The notes beneath the pieces were generated by a model that was not told the origin of the DNA, ran no database searches, and saw only the letters and a program-made list of their open reading frames with translations. The translations under genes and the position numbers were made by a program. 64,000 nt of DNA from RGIG7213 sp045124505 (GTDB lineage: Bacteria; Bacillota; Clostridia; Oscillospirales; CAG-272): NCBI GenBank assembly GCA_045124505.1, contig JBGVLZ010000103.1:1-64000 (forward strand), read 5' to 3'. Positions 60,094-64,000 of the stretch are shown piece after piece; positions within the stretch are counted from its first letter, which is position 1, and every line of letters starts with the position of its first letter.

Positions 60094-62049
60094 TTATTTT
60101 GCGTTATACTGATATTTAAATCTTCCCGTGGGTGCAACATCACCGCTTACATAGAAGTCCATAATATCGCCTTCATTCTGAACATTATCTGTCCATTTGA
60201 AGTTTACGGTAAACTCATTTGATGTTATACCTAAAAGTGCTTTAGGTATCTTTACCATCATTACATTTCCGTTCACCTTATACTCAACATCACCGACAAC
60301 CTCTGTGTCAAATCCGTTTCCTGTGAACTTTTCAAGTACTGCCACCGTTTCGGATTTCGGTGTCTGTTTGTTAAGAATATAGTCAAATGTTTCCCAATTA
60401 GCATCGTCTGTATTCACGTCAATATAAAGATGCATCCATTTTTCATCTGTATAAGGTGTAATGTCACCGACACAGCGAGCCATAAAGTAGATATTTTCGT
60501 TATCACGTGCAACCTTGAAATCATAAAGGTCATTTCTTCCGGACTGATCCTTGTATACTATCGGGGACAGTGTTTCGGGATCCTTATAACCTCTTGAGTT
60601 TCTGTTTGCCGTATTACCTGCATAGCTTATGTAACGAGGGCCTACCTCTGCCCACTGACCGAAGCCGCCGCCAATATCTATCTTCACAGGCTTTGAAGCA
60701 TCTTCAACCTTGTCAGAGCCCTTGAATTTACGGATATAGTCAACCATCTGATAATAATAATGGTCTTTCAAAGCACCCTTTGTAGGCTCAATATCACGGC
60801 TGAATTCATCATTATACTGGTCTGCAAAAGCATTTGTAACATCAGACCAGATATCTTGTCTTATTGCTACCCATTCGTTGTAACAGCTCACAAGAATAAA
60901 CTGCGGATCTTTTTCAATTGCATATTCAAATTGCTCAGCAAAGTTTGCGCCGTAAAGCACAGCATTTTCACGTGTGTCATATCCCTTTGATGTATATGTT
61001 CTTCCTGTTACATTTTCACCGTTCATCGCTGTGAGCTTCTTCGCTACATAGTCATGGTTCTGTGCAACACCTACAGCCATCTGCTCAACAGGTCCTTTTC
61101 TGTCCTTTGTGCTCTTTTTGTAGGTTGCCTGGGGATACATTGAAAGCCATCCCCACTGTTCGTTTCTCGTCTGTTTTTCAAGATAATCGGGCTGTCCGTA
61201 TCTGAATGTGAAATATTCACGTATTTCTTTTTCTTCAGGATTATTTCTGCTCAATCCGTCGGGAGATGCAATTATAAGGGGCTTGCCTTCCCACATAAAC
61301 CAGTTATCCGCATAATTCTCACGGCTGTAAAGTCTTTTGTAAAGATCCTTAAGCTGTGCAACTGTCGAAGCATCATCAAAAAACGGCAAATGGAATATTA
61401 TCTGAGGAGCATCAACGCCGTCAGCTCTTGCCTGGTTGAACACCTTTGCGATCTCATTCATCGTATCAGCCCATGTGTACGAGCCGTTTGTGTTATCGCA
61501 AACAATAGCATCAACACCTGCAGCGGCAAGCATTTCCGCCTGACGTCTTATTACCCATTCATCTTTTCCTGTATAATAGCCGTAGATCGGTTCATTCCAG
61601 AAATGATATCCGTCATCGCCCCAACGGCTGTCCGAAAAATCATTTTTGCCGATGTCGGGGTATTTATCAAGTATCTGCTGGTTGTTATACGCAACATGCT
61701 GCGTAGAGAACGTACCGTGCCACGGAGAGTAGAACACAGCAACAAATTTATCTTCCTTAAGATCTCCCGTCTCGCTGTTCGTGGCGGCTGTTCTGCCAAG
61801 TCCGTCAGTGACCACCCATGAGCTTGTAGATGCATAATTCTCTGTAAGCGCAGTTTTATCCCCTGATTCATAGAGCTTTACACTTGAATCATCCAGTGCG
61901 GGATCGTAATCTCCAACCCCTTCTACTACAGATGTATTGGATGATGAATTTGCGTTATCTGTCGAATTTGATTCACCGCCTGTACAAGAAGCAAACACTG
62001 ACAGTAAAAGCGATGCTGTAAGCAACGCTGTTATTATCTTCTTTTTCAT
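60094..62049 (-). CDS. GH99/GH71-like lipoprotein with C-terminal beta domain
   Basis: A 651-residue lipoprotein. The signal ends in the lipobox VFASC with Cys22, followed by an Asn/Ser-rich linker. The large domain (about 85-430) begins FVAVFYSPWHG and contains EPIYGYYTGKDEWVIRRQAEMLAAAGVDAIVCD, a pattern of endo-acting barrel enzymes of the GH71/GH99 type; FVSCYNEWVAIRQD lies near its end. A C-terminal beta-rich domain (about 470-640) resembles CBM9-like modules. It likely cuts mannan- or glucan-type polymers at the cell surface. AGGAG precedes the ATG. Confidence 0.7.
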   Translation of the reverse strand: MKKKIITALLTASLLLSVFASCTGGESNSTDNANSSSNTSVVEGVGDYDPALDDSSVKLYESGDKTALTENYASTSSWVVTDGLGRTAATNSETGDLKEDKFVAVFYSPWHGTFSTQHVAYNNQQILDKYPDIGKNDFSDSRWGDDGYHFWNEPIYGYYTGKDEWVIRRQAEMLAAAGVDAIVCDNTNGSYTWADTMNEIAKVFNQARADGVDAPQIIFHLPFFDDASTVAQLKDLYKRLYSRENYADNWFMWEGKPLIIASPDGLSRNNPEEKEIREYFTFRYGQPDYLEKQTRNEQWGWLSMYPQATYKKSTKDRKGPVEQMAVGVAQNHDYVAKKLTAMNGENVTGRTYTSKGYDTRENAVLYGANFAEQFEYAIEKDPQFILVSCYNEWVAIRQDIWSDVTNAFADQYNDEFSRDIEPTKGALKDHYYYQMVDYIRKFKGSDKVEDASKPVKIDIGGGFGQWAEVGPRYISYAGNTANRNSRGYKDPETLSPIVYKDQSGRNDLYDFKVARDNENIYFMARCVGDITPYTDEKWMHLYIDVNTDDANWETFDYILNKQTPKSETVAVLEKFTGNGFDTEVVGDVEYKVNGNVMMVKIPKALLGITSNEFTVNFKWTDNVQNEGDIMDFYVSGDVAPTGRFKYQYNAK

Positions 62050-62080
62050 ATTTTTTCTCCTTAAGATATGCTATGTGTTA

Positions 62081-62110
62081 TTTATACCATAAAACTGTAT
62101 TTCATGTCAA
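62081..62110 (-). promoter_or_regulatory. Promoter for the GH99-like gene
   Basis: Minus-strand TTGACA (62105-62110) and TATAAA (62081-62086), spacer 18. Confidence 0.65.
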
Positions 62111-62126
62111 CAAAATACAAAACAAT

Positions 62127-62849
62127 TTACCATTTATTTTCTTTTGTCTTTTTCAAACCAATTACCATGAGAAAAATAAGAAGCAAAATACTTATAAACT
62201 GAGAGGTTGAAAATATCCATACCTTTCCTCTTATCTCGTCTCCGCGCAAAAACTCAATAAAAAATCTTCCTGCTGCATATACGGCAAGATATATATACAG
62301 AAGCCGTCCTTTAAAAAAGCTTCTTTTAAACAAAGCAAAAAGCACACAAGACAGTATGAGCAGTAAAAATGCACTCAAAAGCTGTATGGCAAAACGTCTC
62401 GTTCCGTCAGGCATTATAAAACCGAAATTTGATATTACACCGTAACAGCATCCCGAAAAGAAACACCCAACCCTGCCGAAAGCATGGAAAAGAGGCAAGG
62501 AAACAGCGGCAGCATCGGTGTAGGGGGATTTTTCAACACCTTTGATCTTTAGTACGGCAAGCCCTGACAAAACTGCACCGAACAGTCCGCCGCAAAAAAC
62601 ACCGCCTCCGAAAATAACATCGGGGGTTGCTGTGCCCCAAAGATCGTGCCGTGTTAAAGCATACAAAAGCTTCATTCCGACAGCACCGCCAAACAGTGAT
62701 ATCAACTGCACCTCACGTGCGCACAAAGCAAGTCCGCCTCTTTTTTTGACAATATGCATAAAAACGAGGTACTGAACAACAAATCCGACAAATGCAAATA
62801 TATCATACACAGCAAATTTCAAGCCGAATATATTAATATACGGATACAA
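62127..62849 (-). CDS. Lgt-like prolipoprotein diacylglyceryl transferase homologue
   Basis: A 240-residue membrane protein of the Lgt family with about seven helices. GGGVFCGGLFGAVLSGLAVLK, FHAFGRVGCFFSGCCYG (about 127-143) and GRFFIEFLRGDE (about 196-207) follow the Lgt pattern, but the usual GRxGNFxNxE is changed to GRVGCFFSGCCYG. Such Cys-rich variants are common in Clostridia and may or may not transfer diacylglycerol. A TTG start is used, with GGGAGGTG upstream. It is divergent from spoIIID. Confidence 0.78.
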   Translation of the reverse strand: MYPYINIFGLKFAVYDIFAFVGFVVQYLVFMHIVKKRGGLALCAREVQLISLFGGAVGMKLLYALTRHDLWGTATPDVIFGGGVFCGGLFGAVLSGLAVLKIKGVEKSPYTDAAAVSLPLFHAFGRVGCFFSGCCYGVISNFGFIMPDGTRRFAIQLLSAFLLLILSCVLFALFKRSFFKGRLLYIYLAVYAAGRFFIEFLRGDEIRGKVWIFSTSQFISILLLIFLMVIGLKKTKENKW

Positions 62850-62871
62850 AACAGCACCTCCCTTCTATGAA

Positions 62872-62900
62872 ATATTATCATATATCAAAAATGATTTCAA
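62872..62900 (-). promoter_or_regulatory. Promoter for the Lgt-like gene
   Basis: Minus-strand TTGAAA (62895-62900) and TAATAT (62872-62877), spacer 17. Confidence 0.6.
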
Positions 62901-62922
62901 GTTAAATTTGAAAACATTAACG

Positions 62923-62951
62923 GAATATAAAAAAACAGTAATGCATAGACT
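62923..62951 (+). promoter_or_regulatory. Candidate sigma-E (sporulation) promoter of spoIIID
   Basis: GAATATA (62923-62929), 14-base gap, CATAGACT (62944-62951). This fits the mother-cell sigma-E pattern (KMATATT-14-CATACAMT) at most positions and lies 31 bases before spoIIID, a known sigma-E-dependent gene in Bacillus. Confidence 0.6.
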
Positions 62952-62981
62952 TTACAAAACAAACTGAAAGGTTGTAATGCT

Positions 62982-63251
62982 ATGGAATACGATATAAAAG
63001 AGCGATGTGTGATCTTGGGAAAATATATTGCTGAAACGGGACAAACGGTGCGCACGTGCGCCTCAAAATTCGGTGTTTCAAAATCAACTGTACATAAAGA
63101 CGTGACTGAGCGTTTAAAGTACATAAATCCGTCACTTCACGGACAAGTATGCGAAGTGCTTTCCGTAAATAAAGCCGAAAGACATATAAGAGGAGGAATA
63201 GCAACAAAAAACAAATATCTGCATAATAAGGAAAACAGCGGGGCAAAATAA
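62982..63251 (+). CDS. spoIIID: Stage III sporulation protein D, mother-cell transcription regulator
   Basis: An 89-residue DNA-binding protein that switches mother-cell genes during sporulation. IKERCVILGKYIAETGQTVRTCASKFGVSKSTVHKDVTERL contains the helix-turn-helix (about 22-45), followed by a basic tail (AERHIRGGIATKNKYL). Length and motif match SpoIIID of Bacillus and Clostridium. AAAGGTTG precedes the ATG. A sigma-E-like promoter lies upstream and spoVAD starts 28 bases downstream. Confidence 0.95.
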   Translation: MEYDIKERCVILGKYIAETGQTVRTCASKFGVSKSTVHKDVTERLKYINPSLHGQVCEVLSVNKAERHIRGGIATKNKYLHNKENSGAK

Positions 63252-63279
63252 CACCGTAATTTTTCAAGGAGAATTTACG

Positions 63280-64000
63280 GTGAGTGTAATTAAAATAAAA
63301 GATCCCCCATGTGTTTTAGGGGTAGGAAATGCAGTCGGAAAAGAAGAATTTGAAGGACCTCTTGGGGATTATTTTTCATTTCACAGCGATGATAACCGTT
63401 TTGGAATGAAAACATGGGAAAAAAGCGAAGCTGAAATGGTGCGGACCGCATACAACAATGCGCTTGCAAACGCAAACCTTTCACAAAATGACATAGGCGC
63501 TGTATTTGCAGGTGACCTTATGAATCAGTGCACGGCATCGGCATACGGTCTTGCAGAGGCAAAAGCGCCTTATTTCGGGCTTTACGGAGCTTGTTCGACA
63601 ATGGCAGAGGCAATTATACTTGCATCGCTTACGGTAAGCGGAGGTGTATTCAAAACTGCCGCCGCATGTGCCGCCTCGCACAACTGCACCGCCGAAAGGC
63701 AGTTTCGCTTTCCTGTTGAATACGGCGGACAAAGAACACCGACATCACAAAGAACAGTGACAGCCGCCGCAAGCATGATACTGTCGCAAAATGATTCATA
63801 TATGTACGTTTGTCATGCCGCACCCGGTAAAATAATCGATGCCGGAATAAATGACATCAATAATATGGGGGCGGCAATGGCACCTGCGGCATATGACACA
63901 CTTTTAAATTTTTTTACCGCAACGGGAAGTGCGCCGAAAGATTTCGACCTGATAGTAACAGGCGACCTCGGATTTGAGGGTGCTGAAATTTTAAAAGACT
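63280..64000 (+). CDS. spoVAD: Stage V sporulation protein AD (partial, cut at the window edge)
   Basis: The first 240 residues of a SpoVAD-type protein, running off the right end. It has the thiolase-like fold used to move dipicolinate into the forespore: VLGVGNAVGKEEFEGPLGDYF near the start, GDLMNQCTASAYGLAEAKAPYFGLYGACSTMAEAI (about 80-115) with the vestigial thiolase Cys, ASHNCTAERQFRFPVEYGGQRTPTSQRT, and IVTGDLGFEGAEILK at the edge. The GTG at 63280 is preferred; AAGGAG lies eight bases upstream. It follows spoIIID by 28 bases, without the usual spoVAC in front. Confidence 0.9.
   Translation, partial: MSVIKIKDPPCVLGVGNAVGKEEFEGPLGDYFSFHSDDNRFGMKTWEKSEAEMVRTAYNNALANANLSQNDIGAVFAGDLMNQCTASAYGLAEAKAPYFGLYGACSTMAEAIILASLTVSGGVFKTAAACAASHNCTAERQFRFPVEYGGQRTPTSQRTVTAAASMILSQNDSYMYVCHAAPGKIIDAGINDINNMGAAMAPAAYDTLLNFFTATGSAPKDFDLIVTGDLGFEGAEILKD

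Overview
The window looks like a chromosome segment of a low-GC, anaerobic, spore-forming member of the Clostridia, probably an uncultured gut Oscillospirales/Ruminococcus-like lineage. The reasons are: spoIIID and spoVAD at the right end; strong AGGAGG-type ribosome sites and TTGACA-17-TATAAT promoters; a sodium-pumping decarboxylase operon; GH3 and GH99-like polysaccharide enzymes; and type I dockerin modules, which imply a cellulosome-like scaffold elsewhere in the genome (no cohesin was seen here).

Layout. Positions 1-6.5 kb hold a housekeeping block: murC, a DUF1540 protein, a metallophosphoesterase, tig-clpP-clpX and a small XRE regulator framed by two related palindromic repeats. Positions 6.5-18.8 kb hold an aldehyde dehydrogenase with its TetR regulator, a divergent GH3 glycosidase, an anchored glucosaminidase, a lone serine recombinase with a small partner, an orphan metal/cobalamin-type binding lipoprotein with a DUF4380 protein, hpf, a diverged prephenate-dehydratase-like protein and a DUF1836 regulator. 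Positions 18.8-23.6 kb carry three tandem SGNH hydrolase paralogues (two with C-terminal dockerins, one membrane-anchored), followed by a tRNA His-Arg-Gly cluster.

Positions 24-33 kb carry an aminotransferase, a BspA-type leucine-rich lipoprotein, a CNNM/CorC transporter behind a structured leader, an NfeD-SPFH pair, a cytosolic NlpC/P60 enzyme, a large anchored CBM9-like surface protein and rpe. Positions 33.3-42.2 kb are the most striking part: six tandem paralogues with a Cys/His NlpC-P60-like domain and a shared beta-rich C-terminal domain, three exported with an N-terminal dockerin and three as lipoproteins. I see no described system matching this array.

Positions 42.3-47.2 kb carry gdhA, an FGGY sugar kinase and a sodium/solute symporter. 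Positions 47.2-48.7 kb hold an IVS-like four-helix-bundle gene beside a dense array of small hairpins, plus tRNA-Ser. Positions 48.8-64 kb hold the Na+-pumping decarboxylase operon (oadG, biotin carrier, oadB, oadA and a zinc-ribbon membrane protein), radC, pncB, a two-gene radical-SAM pair, a membrane protein, the NAD(P)HX repair enzyme, a GH99-like lipoprotein, an Lgt-like protein, and spoIIID-spoVAD (the last cut by the window edge).

Two themes recur. Paralogous exported enzymes are made in alternative locations (scaffold-bound by dockerin, or membrane-anchored by lipid or a C-terminal helix). Intergenic gaps carry families of short palindromic repeats. All assignments come from reading the sequence; no database search was run.
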